A stretch of DNA of 64,000 bases from Flavobacterium johnsoniae. Its GTDB lineage: Bacteria > Bacteroidota > Bacteroidia > Flavobacteriales > Flavobacteriaceae. This document shows, piece after piece, positions 45,365-55,473 of the stretch. The position numbers and the translations under genes are program-made. Positions within the stretch are counted from its first letter, which is position 1. The number at the start of each line of letters is the position of its first letter. The DNA is taken from contig NZ_CP103794.1 in the NCBI RefSeq assembly GCF_030388325.1, forward strand, positions 1,612,001 through 1,676,000, in the 5' to 3' direction. The notes beneath the pieces were generated by a model. It saw only the letters and a list, made by a program, of their open reading frames with translations, had not been told where the DNA came from and searched no databases.

Positions 45365-45399
45365 AAGAATTTTAATTCTATATAGTTAAAATTTAACAT

Positions 45400-45449
45400 T
45401 ATAATTGCATTAAATTACTAATTAATTAACCAAAATTTTTAGAAAAATG
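45400..45449 (+). promoter_or_regulatory. Core promoter and conserved leader of the first susC
   Basis: TATAATTG (45400-45407) is one base off TAnnTTTG. From 45404 to the ATG, the sequence (ATTGCAT, one base, then AAATTACTAATTAATTAACC onward) is identical to that before the second susC except for one base. This suggests a conserved transcript leader. Confidence 0.55.
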
Positions 45450-48400
45450 AAATTGACAAAATTACTTATTTTTTGTGTTTCGTCTTTATTGTTTTCAGTT
45501 GCCACATTTGCTCAGGATGTAACGGTAACTGGAATGGTAAGTGACGAAAGTGGGTTACCCGTCCCAGGGGCAACAATTTTAGTTAAAGGAACCAATAAAG
45601 CTACCGCTTCTGATTTTGATGGGAAATTTCAGATTAGCGCCCCTTCAAACGGTACTTTAGTTATAAGTTTCGTTGGTTTTAATACGCTAAATGAAGCTGT
45701 TAACGGGAGAACAAAAATGAGCGTTGTTCTAAGTACGACCTCCCAAAATTTGAATGAAGTTGTTGTAGTAGGGTATGGTACTCAGAAAAAAGGCCTTATT
45801 ACTGGAGCTTCTACAAATCTTAAGGGAGAAACAATTAAGGAGTTAAATACAGGATCTGCTATGGAAGCGCTTCAAGGTATTGCTCCCGGTATTAGTATTA
45901 CTAGAACAAATGGATCACCTGGTGCTGGAACTAAGGTAACTATTCGTGGATTGGGTACAAACGGAAACTCAAATCCTTTGTATATCGTTGATGGAGTTTC
46001 TGTTGGTAATATTGATTATTTAAGTCCTTCAGACATCGAATCTATCGACGTATTGAAGGATGCCGCTTCTGCTGCAATTTATGGATCGAGAGCTGCTAAT
46101 GGAGTTGTATTAGTTACGACTATTAAAGGAAAAAAAGGAAGAGCTGCAAGAATTACTTACGACAGTTACTACGGAATTCAGAATACGTATAAAAACTTAG
46201 ATCCTTTAAATGCTCAAGAATACATGTACATTATTGATGAAGGAAGAGTAAATGATGGAATGCCTCGCCAAGATTGGAAAACAGTTTTAGCTAATAATTC
46301 ATGGTTAAATACACAATTTCCTGGCGCTGGTACTCAATTGGGTAATGAAGTTTGGGAAAATTTACAAAATGGATGGACTGGAACTAATTGGGTTAATGAA
46401 ATGAGCAAAAAAGATGCTCCTATTATGAACCACGCTCTTAACATTACAGGAGGAAGCGAAGATATCACTTACTCATTTGGGGTTTCTTATTTTGATCAAA
46501 CTGGTATTATTGGAGGTGATATTGTTGATGCTAGCTTTAAAAGGCTTACTGCGAGATTAAATACTCAAATGGTATTGAAGAAAAATGAAAGTCATGCTAT
46601 TATTACTGTTGGTGAGAACGTTACTTACACCAATTCAGAAAACAGAGGAGTTTCTAATGGTAATATCTATGGAAACGACTTGCACAATGCATTAACAGCA
46701 AATCCATTGCAACCTGCTTACTGGCAGACTTCTATTGATAGAAACATCGATAAAAATGGTTTTACTCCAACTTTAGACGGAATTTCAACAGGACAAACAA
46801 ATCCATTAGCAATAATGTATTACAGAAGTAATTTTAATTATCCAAAAGATAATAGAATAATTGGAAATGCTTTCTTAGAAGTTGAACCGATAAAAGATTT
46901 GAAATTTAGAACGGTTTATGGAATTGATTCTTGGTTCGGATACGGTAGATCTATGAGCCCAACATACGGTTTAGGTGTACTTTATACTAAACTCATTAAT
47001 GGTGCTTCTCAGTATTCTTATATTGGAGCAAACTCAACTTGGACTAATACAGTTTCGTATAAAAAACAATTCGGAAACCACAATATATCTGCTGTTGTTG
47101 GTACTGAGTTAGTTCAATATTTAGTAAATAATAGTGTTAGCGGTTCAAGAAACAATTTAACATTTGGTGAAGATCCGAAATATGCTTACTTAAATAATAC
47201 TACACCAAGAACGTTTAATGATCTTAGTACAAACGGAATGGATACTGCAGCTGGAGGTGGTGGAATTATGTCATATTTTGCTAGAGCACAATACGATTAC
47301 AAAGAAAAATACCTGCTTTCTGCAACATTACGTTCTGATGGTTCTTCTAACTTCGCAGACGGTAAAAGATGGGGTTATTTCCCTTCTGTTTCTGCAGGTT
47401 GGGTAGTTACTAAAGAAGATTTCATGAATAGCACAGGTTCTTGGCTTAATTCATTAAAATTAAGAGGAAGCTGGGGACAAAATGGTAATCAAGATATTCC
47501 TAACTTCTACTATTCTTCAAATATTGCTTACGTTTTTCCAGGATACTTTTTTGGAGATACGAAACCAGTTTCTGGAACAACAGCTTATCCAGCTAGGGTA
47601 ACTAACCCAGATTTAACTTGGGAAACTTCAGAGCAGTTAGATTTTGGTCTTGATGCAAGTTTATTAAATTCAAGATTAAACATCACTTTAGACTGGTACA
47701 ACAAAACGACAAAAGATTGGTTGGTTTTAGCGGCTGGTAGAGGAACAGATGGAGCTGCACCTGCATACATTAATGGTGGAGATATTGAAAATAAAGGTTT
47801 TGAATTTTCTGTAAACTGGAGCGATAAAATTGGAGGATTTAAATACGGTGCAACTGTAAGTGGAGCTTTCAACAAAAATAAAGTTACTAGAATTGCAAAT
47901 GCTGACGGAATTCTTCATGGTCCATCTAACGTGTTATCACAAGGAACTGGAGAAATTTCAAGAGGTATGGTAGGTCTTCCATTAGGTTATTTCTATGGAT
48001 TTAGAACGGCAGGTATTTTACAAAATCAAAAAGAAGTTGATGAATATGTTGGTCCAACTGGACAACCTTATTTTGCTGATCAACGTCCTGGAGATGTTCG
48101 TTTTGTAGACCAGAACAATGATGGAGTTATAGACGAAGCTGATAAAGGTTATATTGGAAATCCAAATCCTGATTATGAATTGGGTATTCAATTGAATTTT
48201 GAATATAAAAATGTTTACTTAAACACTACTATGGCAGGTAAATTCGGTATGCAAGTTATGCAATCATACAGATCTTTTGCTGATAGCCCTGCTCAGAACT
48301 ATACTTCTGATGTGTTTAACCGTTGGCATGGAGAAGGAACATCTAATAAAATGCCTAGACTTGGTGCGTCTTCAAATAGAAATACGCAGCTTGTATCAGA

Positions 48401-48671
48401 TATTTTTATGCAGAATGCAGATTATTTAAGAATAAACAACTTAACGGTAGGTTATAACTTCAGCGAAGTATTGAAAGACTTCAAATTTATTTCAAATCTT
48501 AAATTTTATGTTGCTGTAAATAACTTATACACATTTACCAAATACGATGGTATGGATCCAGAAGTTCGTTGGTCAGGAGATAACACAAATACTCCATGGG
48601 CTTCAGGAATTGATTTAGGTTTGTATCCACAAGCTAGAACGGTGATGTTTGGTTTAAGTGCAGATTTTTAA
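45447..48671 (+). CDS. SusC/RagA-family TonB-linked outer-membrane transporter (first cassette)
   Basis: The 1074-residue TonB-dependent transporter imports oligosaccharides with its SusD lid. It has a signal peptide (FCVSSLLFSVATFAQ), a carboxypeptidase-regulatory-like domain (SGLPVPGATILVKGTNKATA), the TonB-box-adjacent SusC motif NEVVVVGYGTQKKG, a plug domain (LYIVDGVSVGNIDYLSP, DVLKDAASAAIYGSRAANGV) and a 22-strand barrel ending in FGLSADF. It heads the susC-susD-lipoprotein cassette. Its first 25 codons are almost identical to those of the second susC. Confidence 0.95.
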   Translation: MKLTKLLIFCVSSLLFSVATFAQDVTVTGMVSDESGLPVPGATILVKGTNKATASDFDGKFQISAPSNGTLVISFVGFNTLNEAVNGRTKMSVVLSTTSQNLNEVVVVGYGTQKKGLITGASTNLKGETIKELNTGSAMEALQGIAPGISITRTNGSPGAGTKVTIRGLGTNGNSNPLYIVDGVSVGNIDYLSPSDIESIDVLKDAASAAIYGSRAANGVVLVTTIKGKKGRAARITYDSYYGIQNTYKNLDPLNAQEYMYIIDEGRVNDGMPRQDWKTVLANNSWLNTQFPGAGTQLGNEVWENLQNGWTGTNWVNEMSKKDAPIMNHALNITGGSEDITYSFGVSYFDQTGIIGGDIVDASFKRLTARLNTQMVLKKNESHAIITVGENVTYTNSENRGVSNGNIYGNDLHNALTANPLQPAYWQTSIDRNIDKNGFTPTLDGISTGQTNPLAIMYYRSNFNYPKDNRIIGNAFLEVEPIKDLKFRTVYGIDSWFGYGRSMSPTYGLGVLYTKLINGASQYSYIGANSTWTNTVSYKKQFGNHNISAVVGTELVQYLVNNSVSGSRNNLTFGEDPKYAYLNNTTPRTFNDLSTNGMDTAAGGGGIMSYFARAQYDYKEKYLLSATLRSDGSSNFADGKRWGYFPSVSAGWVVTKEDFMNSTGSWLNSLKLRGSWGQNGNQDIPNFYYSSNIAYVFPGYFFGDTKPVSGTTAYPARVTNPDLTWETSEQLDFGLDASLLNSRLNITLDWYNKTTKDWLVLAAGRGTDGAAPAYINGGDIENKGFEFSVNWSDKIGGFKYGATVSGAFNKNKVTRIANADGILHGPSNVLSQGTGEISRGMVGLPLGYFYGFRTAGILQNQKEVDEYVGPTGQPYFADQRPGDVRFVDQNNDGVIDEADKGYIGNPNPDYELGIQLNFEYKNVYLNTTMAGKFGMQVMQSYRSFADSPAQNYTSDVFNRWHGEGTSNKMPRLGASSNRNTQLVSDIFMQNADYLRINNLTVGYNFSEVLKDFKFISNLKFYVAVNNLYTFTKYDGMDPEVRWSGDNTNTPWASGIDLGLYPQARTVMFGLSADF

Positions 48672-48688
48672 TATAAAGACAATTTACA

Positions 48689-50395
48689 ATGAAAAAAATA
48701 AAATATTTATTAGCAATTTCTTCTGTACTTATTGCATCAAGCTGTAATGACTATCTTGATACCGATAACTTGACAGAAAAGAGTTTGGTGACTTTTTATA
48801 AGACACCTCAAGACATTGAAGAAGCAACTGCCGGAGTTTACAACGCTATTTATACGAATAATGTGCATAGTGAAGAGCAGATTGCGGCCAACTTGATGGA
48901 TAATATGATGTTAGGAGGCGGTGGTCCTGATGATAAAACTGCTAAATGGGTTGATAATTTTGAAGATCCTGTAGACGATACATATCTAGATTTATGGGTT
49001 CAGTCTTACAGAGGTATTGCAAGAACAAATGCGATTATCGAAAAAACACCTTTAGCAGATTTTACGACTTATTTTACCACTCCAGCTCAAGCAGATCAGT
49101 TTAAGCAGCAAGCAATTGGAGAAGCTTATTTTATGAGAGCGTTTTTTTACTTCAGATTAGCTAAATTTTTCGGGGGAGTTCCTTTGATTACTAGTATTGA
49201 TGGGAAAAAAGATGGCCCTAGAAATACGTATAGCGAAACATTTGCACAAATTGCATCAGATTTAAAGAAAGCAATTGAAACAATGCCAGCAACTCCATTT
49301 CCGAGTATTCCAACTTCAAGATACGGACATGCAAACAAATGGGTTGCAGAAGCATACTTAGGACGTGTGTTCTTATTCTACACAGGGTACATGACAAATA
49401 TCGAAAAACAAGCTACGGAAGAATTGCCATTAGTAGAAGGAGGAAGTTTAAATGCAACTCAAGTAGCAAGTTATTTAACTGATTGTATGACTAACAGTGG
49501 TCATGCTTTAGCTTCAGATTTTAGAAATCTTTGGCCATATTCTTATGTTAACAAAGCTTCAGGAAATAACGTTTTGCCATGGGCAGCTACTGAAGGTTTA
49601 TCTTGGGTTGGTCAAGACGGCGCGGCTCCTACTTTTGGTACAGGTAATTACGAAACTATGTTTGTACAACGTTTCTCTTTTGGAGATTGGAACTGGACAA
49701 ACGGTAATATTTATACTAACAGGTTATGTCTGTTTTCTGCTTTGCGTGGTAATTCATTAGTGCCATTTGGAGAAGGATGGGGATGGTGTACAGTAAATCC
49801 AGCTTTGTATAGCAACTGGTCAGAACTTGATCCAAGAAAGAGAGGTTCAATTCTTGAAGTTGGAAAAGCAGACGTTGGAACAGCTGGCTATGCTGGCGAT
49901 AAAGGAGATCACGAGACAGGATATTTTAATAAAAAATATATTTCATTGCAATATCCTAACGCTGGAGGAGCAACTCAAGGTATGTTTATTCAATTGTATA
50001 ATTGGTCAAATGGAGATATGCAATTAATGCATGCGCAAGATTTTATCTATATGCGTTACGCTGATGTTTTATTGATGCATTCAGAAATTACTAAAACAGC
50101 AGGAGGTTTAAATGCGGTTAGAGCTAGAGCTAAATTAGGTCCAGTTGGATATTCATTAGAAGCAATTAAAGATGAGCGTTTGCACGAATTTGCTTTTGAA
50201 GGTCTTCATTGGTTTGATTTAATTCGTTGGGGAGATGTTGATAATGCATTTAATAGCACAATTCCAGTTAGAAATTCTGGTACAGCGGCAAATTACAGTG
50301 TAAAATACAGACCAGAAACCAAAGGTTTGGTTTCGCTTCCAGAAACGGAACTTAGATTATCTAATGGAGTTTATACACAAAATCCAGGTTGGTAA
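48689..50395 (+). CDS. SusD/RagB-family glycan-binding lipoprotein (first cassette)
   Basis: The 568-residue lipoprotein (lipobox LIASSCNDYLDTDN) has the TPR-rich SusD fold, with the family motifs QAIGEAYFMRAFFYFRLAKF, ARAKLG and the C-terminal DERLHEFAFEGLHWFDLIRWG. It covers the SusC barrel and binds the incoming oligosaccharide. It starts 17 bp after susC. Confidence 0.94.
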   Translation: MKKIKYLLAISSVLIASSCNDYLDTDNLTEKSLVTFYKTPQDIEEATAGVYNAIYTNNVHSEEQIAANLMDNMMLGGGGPDDKTAKWVDNFEDPVDDTYLDLWVQSYRGIARTNAIIEKTPLADFTTYFTTPAQADQFKQQAIGEAYFMRAFFYFRLAKFFGGVPLITSIDGKKDGPRNTYSETFAQIASDLKKAIETMPATPFPSIPTSRYGHANKWVAEAYLGRVFLFYTGYMTNIEKQATEELPLVEGGSLNATQVASYLTDCMTNSGHALASDFRNLWPYSYVNKASGNNVLPWAATEGLSWVGQDGAAPTFGTGNYETMFVQRFSFGDWNWTNGNIYTNRLCLFSALRGNSLVPFGEGWGWCTVNPALYSNWSELDPRKRGSILEVGKADVGTAGYAGDKGDHETGYFNKKYISLQYPNAGGATQGMFIQLYNWSNGDMQLMHAQDFIYMRYADVLLMHSEITKTAGGLNAVRARAKLGPVGYSLEAIKDERLHEFAFEGLHWFDLIRWGDVDNAFNSTIPVRNSGTAANYSVKYRPETKGLVSLPETELRLSNGVYTQNPGW

Positions 50396-50421
50396 AATTT
50401 AACAATATTAAATAGATAAAT

Positions 50422-51213
50422 ATGAAAATCAATAAAATAATATATCTTCTATTGGCTCTTTTTATGTTGACTTTTTCAGCATGTGATCCAATAGTTGATG
50501 AAAAGCATTTAGAGAATTCTACTGACGTTGCTGGAGTTGAGTTAGTTGCGACTCAAAGTACGCCAGGAGGAAATAAAATTACTCTTAGTATGAATACTCC
50601 AGGAGTTACTGGGTATTGGGACTATGGATTGGATAAAGCACTTACAAATGAAGTAACTTTTGTTTACCCAATTCCTGGGAAAGCTACATTTACTTTTGTC
50701 GGAACTTTAGGCGCTGAGTTTTTTACCAAAACAATAGACGTTCAAATCAATCAATTAGATACGCCATTAGACCAAGATTGGTACGATTTAGTAGGAACTA
50801 ATACTGTTGCAGGTAAAACTTGGGTGTTTGATGGTGCACAAGGATCTGGAAGATTCTGGTGGTTTATGTCTCCAAATGGAAGTGCAGAAAGTGCGATGAC
50901 AGCTTGGTGGAATGCCGGTGATTGCTGTCCGCCAAGTGATGCAGCAGGTAAAATGCATTTTGATTTGAATGGAGCTGCTAACTATAATCATTATGAAACA
51001 GCGACTGCTACTCCTAAAAAAGGAACATTTAAATTGGATATTAAAAACAAACAATTGACAATATTCAATTCAACAATGTTAGGATCTGCTGCAGGTAACA
51101 AAGATGGTGTTTATACTATCGTTAGTCTTGAGGCCAATAAAATGGTATTGTATTTAAATAATAGTGAGACGTACGGAACAGGTTGGACATTTGTTTTCGT
51201 TCCTCAGCCATAA
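50422..51213 (+). CDS. Putative surface glycan-binding lipoprotein (first cassette)
   Basis: The 263-residue lipoprotein (LTFSACDPIVDEK) occupies the SusE/SGBP position after susD. An N-terminal PKD/Ig-like domain (ITLSMNTPGVTGYWDYG) is followed by a Trp-rich beta domain (TWVFDGAQGSGRFWWFMSPN, TAWWNAGDCCPPSD) that could provide an aromatic sugar-binding platform. No enzyme motif is visible. The function is inferred from position. It shares its N-terminal domain type with the product at 57002, but the C-terminal halves look unrelated. Confidence 0.8.
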   Translation: MKINKIIYLLLALFMLTFSACDPIVDEKHLENSTDVAGVELVATQSTPGGNKITLSMNTPGVTGYWDYGLDKALTNEVTFVYPIPGKATFTFVGTLGAEFFTKTIDVQINQLDTPLDQDWYDLVGTNTVAGKTWVFDGAQGSGRFWWFMSPNGSAESAMTAWWNAGDCCPPSDAAGKMHFDLNGAANYNHYETATATPKKGTFKLDIKNKQLTIFNSTMLGSAAGNKDGVYTIVSLEANKMVLYLNNSETYGTGWTFVFVPQP

Positions 51214-51230
51214 TTTCATGTTAGTTATTT

Positions 51231-51264
51231 TCGAAAAAGGAAAATTAAAAAATTCCTTTTTCGA
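51231..51264 (+). terminator. Hairpin after the first cassette
   Basis: TCGAAAAAGGAA / TTCCTTTTTCGA is followed by TTTTTC, 18 bp past the stop codon. Confidence 0.55.
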
Positions 51265-51350
51265 TTTTTCAAACATTTTTATTTCATTCATATAATGAAA
51301 TATCAAGAAGATTTAAACTATGGTTAGTTTAAGTTAAGTTTATTGCCTGG

Positions 51351-51385
51351 ATAGCCCATAATTTCGATTATGGGCTATTGTTTTT
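51351..51385 (+). terminator. UUCG-capped terminator after the first cassette
   Basis: ATAGCCCATAAT / ATTATGGGCTAT closes a perfect 12-bp stem on a TTCG loop (UUCG in RNA), followed by TGTTTTTG. A related stem (AAATAGCCCATA) follows the second cassette at 57922. Confidence 0.8.
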
Positions 51386-52206
51386 GTATAGATTTAAGAG
51401 AAGTTCTTTTCTATATCAATAATTTCTTCCTTGATTTTTAATTGCTTATAATCATTTAATTAGCTCATTTTGCTAATTCTGTAGTTTCACTATATTCTGC
51501 TCGATTTAGACGGGAAAAGTCATTAAAAGTATCACTAAAATGTATGTTTTAAGGGGTAAGAATGCTTTTTAAAATGCAATTTTAAGCCAATATTTGAAGT
51601 TTGGTCTTTGTAGTTTTTAAATATGAGATTCTCAAGGCTCTATTTTCCTCTTAAACCATCTATAAAGAGTTTTAGAGCTTCTATTTAACTATCAAATGAT
51701 TTTGTTGCTTATTGAGGCAGGCTTTACTCTCATTAAGCCTAAAAATCGAGTTTCCACAACTCACATACAACTTTTACTTTTTCCTGATTTCTTAAAATTC
51801 AAATAAATATTGAAAAGAATGCTTTTTTAGTTTTTTCATTTGATGAAATTGCTATCAAATTTACCAATCAAACAAATAAAAAGTAGGTTAATTCTTTTGA
51901 AATTTTTAAAAATAAGTATTTTCTTTCAACAAATATAATTTGAGAATTATGTAAAAAAAAATGTATAAAAATACAATATTCTTGGTTTTGGTCATTATGA
52001 CTATTTTTTGTCTAAAATAGTTGTAAGTCTTTATAAAATAACTGTTTACGATATATTTAGAGCTACTATCACGTTGTAGTGACTTTGTTTTTTAATAATT
52101 TACATGCGTCCTTTCGACATGTAGTGTTTATTTTTATAATTAACTTTTCTTTAGTACTACTATTAATTTTTTTAAAACTTTTAAAATCAATTATTTACAT
52201 TTTTTT
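51386..52206. other. Non-coding AT-rich gap between the two susC cassettes
   Basis: I see no credible coding frame, no RNA gene and no insertion sequence in these 820 bp. A few blocks of more balanced composition (about 51480-51780) could be remnants of a lost gene, but no translated piece is long enough to identify. The upstream repeats and promoter of the second susC begin at 52207. Confidence 0.5.
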
Positions 52207-52254
52207 TGATGTGTTTTTATAATATTAAAATTTTTATTTTGATGTGTTTTTGTA
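52207..52254 (+). promoter_or_regulatory. Paired 15-bp direct repeats upstream of the second susC (candidate operator)
   Basis: TGATGTGTTTTTATA (52207-52221) and TGATGTGTTTTTGTA (52240-52254) start 33 bp apart and lie 130 and 97 bp before the ATG, exactly as in the pair at 45317-45364. Most of the sequence between and after them, up to the conserved leader, differs from the first copy. Confidence 0.6.
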
Positions 52255-52289
52255 TGGATTTTTAAATACGAAAAGTAAAAATTTAGTTT

Positions 52290-52339
52290 TAGTATTGCAT
52301 CAAATTACTAATTAATTAACCAAAATTTTTAGAAAAATG
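52290..52339 (+). promoter_or_regulatory. Core promoter and conserved leader of the second susC
   Basis: TAGTATTG (52290-52297) is one base off TAnnTTTG and lies 40 bp before the ATG, like the box of the first susC. The leader from 52294 to the ATG matches the first copy with one difference. Confidence 0.55.
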
Positions 52340-55300
52340 AAATTAACAAAATTACTTGTTTTTTGTATTTCATCTTTGTTATTCTCGGTTATAGCTGTGG
52401 CTCAAGATGTCACAGTAAATGGAATAATCAATGATGAAAGTGGAATGCCTGTTCCAGGCGCAACAGTTTTATTAAAAGGTACTACTAAATCAACAGCTTC
52501 TGATTTCGATGGAAAATTTCAGATTCAAGTACCTTCAAACGGAACTTTAACAGTTACATTTATCGGTTATACCACAGTAACTGAAGCTGTAAACGGAAGA
52601 ACTAAAATTGCAATTCAATTAAAACCAGAATCACAATCATTAAATGAGGTTGTTGTTGTTGGATACGGTACTCAAAAGAAATCTGTTGTTACTGGAGCAA
52701 TTTCTAGTGTAAAAGCATCAGATTTGGAAGATTTACCGATAACAAGAGTTGAACAATCTCTTCAAGGAAGGGTTTCTGGGGTTACTATTGCTGCTAATGC
52801 AGGACAACCAGGATCTTCATCTACTATTAGAGTTAGGGGTATTACGTCTTTCGGAAACAATGAACCTTTATGGGTTGTTGACGGTGTAATTGTTGATTCA
52901 GGAGGAATTGGTTTTTTAAATCAATCAGATATTGCCTCTATGGAGGTTTTAAAAGATGCTGCGTCTCAAGCGATTTACGGAGCTAGAGCAGCAGCGGGGG
53001 TTATTCTTATCACTACTAAAAAAGGTAGAGCTGGTAAAATGAGTGTAAACTACAACGGATACACTGGTTTTTCTGAAGCAGCTAGAAAACTTGATTTATT
53101 AAACGCTACAGAATATGCGACTTTGATGAATGAAAGATATTCTAACGGTTACACTCCAGATCCAAGCAAACCGTATACGCTTCCTTACCAAAATCCATCT
53201 TCTTATGGTGTGGGTACAAATTGGCAAGAGCAAATTTTTAATAATCATGCACAAAGAACAGGTCATGAGTTAAGTTTGTCTGGAGGAAATGATGTTTCTA
53301 CATTCTATGTTTCTTTTGGATTGTTAGATCAAGAAGGTATTGTTGCACCGCAAATTTCTAACTACAACAGAAAAAACATTCGTTTAAACTCTACTCATAA
53401 AATTGTAAAAGGATTAACTTTTGGTCAGACTTTAGGTTATTCTCATGAGAAAAATGTGGGTATTGGAAATACAAATAATGAATATGGAGGACCTTTAAGT
53501 TCTGCTATCAATTTAGATCCAATTACACCAGCTATTGTTACAGACCCGACTGTTGCAAATCAATCACCATATACTCTTCCTTATGTTTTAAGAGATGCAA
53601 ATGGAAATCCTTACGGAATCTCTACAAAAGTAACTCAAGAGATGAGCAACCCATTAGCTTATATTCAGACAAGATTAGGAAATTATGGATGGTCTGATAA
53701 TTTTGTTGGAAATGCATATTTAGAATTAGAAGCTATTAAAGGCTTAAAATTTAGAACTACTTTAGGTGGTAAATTGGCTTACTGGGGAGCTGAAAGTTTT
53801 ACTCCAGTATTTTATTTCAACTCTTCAACTATTAATCCAAACAATAGTTTGACTAGAAATTCTAATAGAGGTTTTGGTTGGAATATTGAAAACACACTTT
53901 CATACACAAAACAACTTGGCGATCATAACTTTTCTATTTTAGTTGGACAAGGAGCTTATGTTGATAATATTACTTCTGGATCTACTGTAACTTACAAAAA
54001 CCTTCCAGCAACTAATTTTGACGAAGCAACATTTAATTCTGGTGCCGTAACAGACGATATTACTGCTTCTGCATACAACGGATACGAGCATAAAGTAACC
54101 TCATTGTTTTCTAGATTAAACTATGATTACAAAGAAAAATATCTACTTACTGGTATTGTTCGTCGTGATGGTTCTTCTCGTTTTGGTCAAAACAACAAAT
54201 ATGGAGTTTTCCCATCATTCTCTCTAGGTTGGGTACCAACTAAAGAAAATTTCTGGCCAGAAAATAAAGTAGTAACACAATTGAAATTTAGAGGAGGTTA
54301 TGGTATTACTGGTAGTGATGCTATTGGAGATTTCAAATTCTTACCTACAATTGGATCAGGAAGAAATTATACAATCGGAAATCAAGGTTCTGTTGTAATT
54401 GGAAATAGCCCGAATGCTCCCGCTAACCCAGATTTGAAATGGGAAGAAACTAGACAAGCAAACGTTGCATTTGATGCTACATTCTTCAATGATTTGTCTT
54501 TAACTGCAGATTTTTATATTAAAAAATCTATAGGTATCTTACAAGATATCGATTTGCCTGGTCACGTAGGTAGCCCAGGAAGACCTTCTGCAAACATTGC
54601 AGACATGCAAAATAAAGGTATTGACGTGGAGTTATCTTACCGCAAAAAAATCGGTCAAGTAAACTTAAACGTAAGCGGAAACATTTCTTACTTAGAAAAT
54701 GAGGTTACCAATTTAGGAAGAGGAATTCAGTTTATTTCTGGAGATGCTTCTTTCCAAAATATGGGTGCAGTTACTAGAACACAAGTGGGGCAATCTTATA
54801 ATTCTTTTTACGGATATACAACACAAGGTATTTTTCAAAATCAAGCAGAAATTAATGCTTACACTAATGCAGCAGGAGGTTTAATACAACCAAACGCGAG
54901 ACCTGGAGATTTCAGATGGAAAGATAATAATGGCGATGGAAAAATTGACGACGACGATAAAACTTTCCAAGGAAGTCCGTTACCTAAATACACTTATGGT
55001 TTCACGATTAATTTAGATTACAAAAATTTTGATTTATTAATCTTTACTCAAGGTGCAATCGGAAATAAAATTTTTCAAGGATTACGTCGTCTAGATATCA
55101 CAGATGCTAACTATCAAACTTCTGCTTTAGGACGTTGGACAGGTGAAGGATCTACTAATTCTTATCCAATTTTATCTTCTGTAGATAACAACAAAAACTT
55201 CTCTAATCCATCAGATTTTTATTTAGAAGATGGAGATTATTGGAGAATCAAAACTGTTCAAATTGGATATAGCTTACCAAGTGATGTTATCTCAAAAGGA

Positions 55301-55462
55301 GGTCTTTCTAAAGTAAGACTTTATATGACAGGAGAAAATTTATTAACATTTACAAGATATTCTGGTTATGATCCAGAAATTGGAGGAGGAGTTTTAGGTA
55401 TTGATAAAGGATATTATCCACAAGCTAGAACACTAATGTTAGGGGTTAATTTACAATTTTAA
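52337..55462 (+). CDS. SusC/RagA-family TonB-linked outer-membrane transporter (second cassette)
   Basis: The 1041-residue SusC-type transporter has a signal peptide (FCISSLLFSVIAVAQ), a carboxypeptidase-regulatory-like domain (SGMPVPGATVLLKGTTKSTA), NEVVVVGYGTQKKS, a plug (LWVVDGVIVDSGGIGFLNQ, EVLKDAASQAIYGARAAAGV) and a barrel ending in LMLGVNLQF. It is clearly related to the first SusC at the N-terminus but well diverged in plug and barrel, which suggests a different ligand. susD follows after 11 bp. Confidence 0.95.
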   Translation: MKLTKLLVFCISSLLFSVIAVAQDVTVNGIINDESGMPVPGATVLLKGTTKSTASDFDGKFQIQVPSNGTLTVTFIGYTTVTEAVNGRTKIAIQLKPESQSLNEVVVVGYGTQKKSVVTGAISSVKASDLEDLPITRVEQSLQGRVSGVTIAANAGQPGSSSTIRVRGITSFGNNEPLWVVDGVIVDSGGIGFLNQSDIASMEVLKDAASQAIYGARAAAGVILITTKKGRAGKMSVNYNGYTGFSEAARKLDLLNATEYATLMNERYSNGYTPDPSKPYTLPYQNPSSYGVGTNWQEQIFNNHAQRTGHELSLSGGNDVSTFYVSFGLLDQEGIVAPQISNYNRKNIRLNSTHKIVKGLTFGQTLGYSHEKNVGIGNTNNEYGGPLSSAINLDPITPAIVTDPTVANQSPYTLPYVLRDANGNPYGISTKVTQEMSNPLAYIQTRLGNYGWSDNFVGNAYLELEAIKGLKFRTTLGGKLAYWGAESFTPVFYFNSSTINPNNSLTRNSNRGFGWNIENTLSYTKQLGDHNFSILVGQGAYVDNITSGSTVTYKNLPATNFDEATFNSGAVTDDITASAYNGYEHKVTSLFSRLNYDYKEKYLLTGIVRRDGSSRFGQNNKYGVFPSFSLGWVPTKENFWPENKVVTQLKFRGGYGITGSDAIGDFKFLPTIGSGRNYTIGNQGSVVIGNSPNAPANPDLKWEETRQANVAFDATFFNDLSLTADFYIKKSIGILQDIDLPGHVGSPGRPSANIADMQNKGIDVELSYRKKIGQVNLNVSGNISYLENEVTNLGRGIQFISGDASFQNMGAVTRTQVGQSYNSFYGYTTQGIFQNQAEINAYTNAAGGLIQPNARPGDFRWKDNNGDGKIDDDDKTFQGSPLPKYTYGFTINLDYKNFDLLIFTQGAIGNKIFQGLRRLDITDANYQTSALGRWTGEGSTNSYPILSSVDNNKNFSNPSDFYLEDGDYWRIKTVQIGYSLPSDVISKGGLSKVRLYMTGENLLTFTRYSGYDPEIGGGVLGIDKGYYPQARTLMLGVNLQF

Positions 55463-55473
55463 AATTAAGAATC

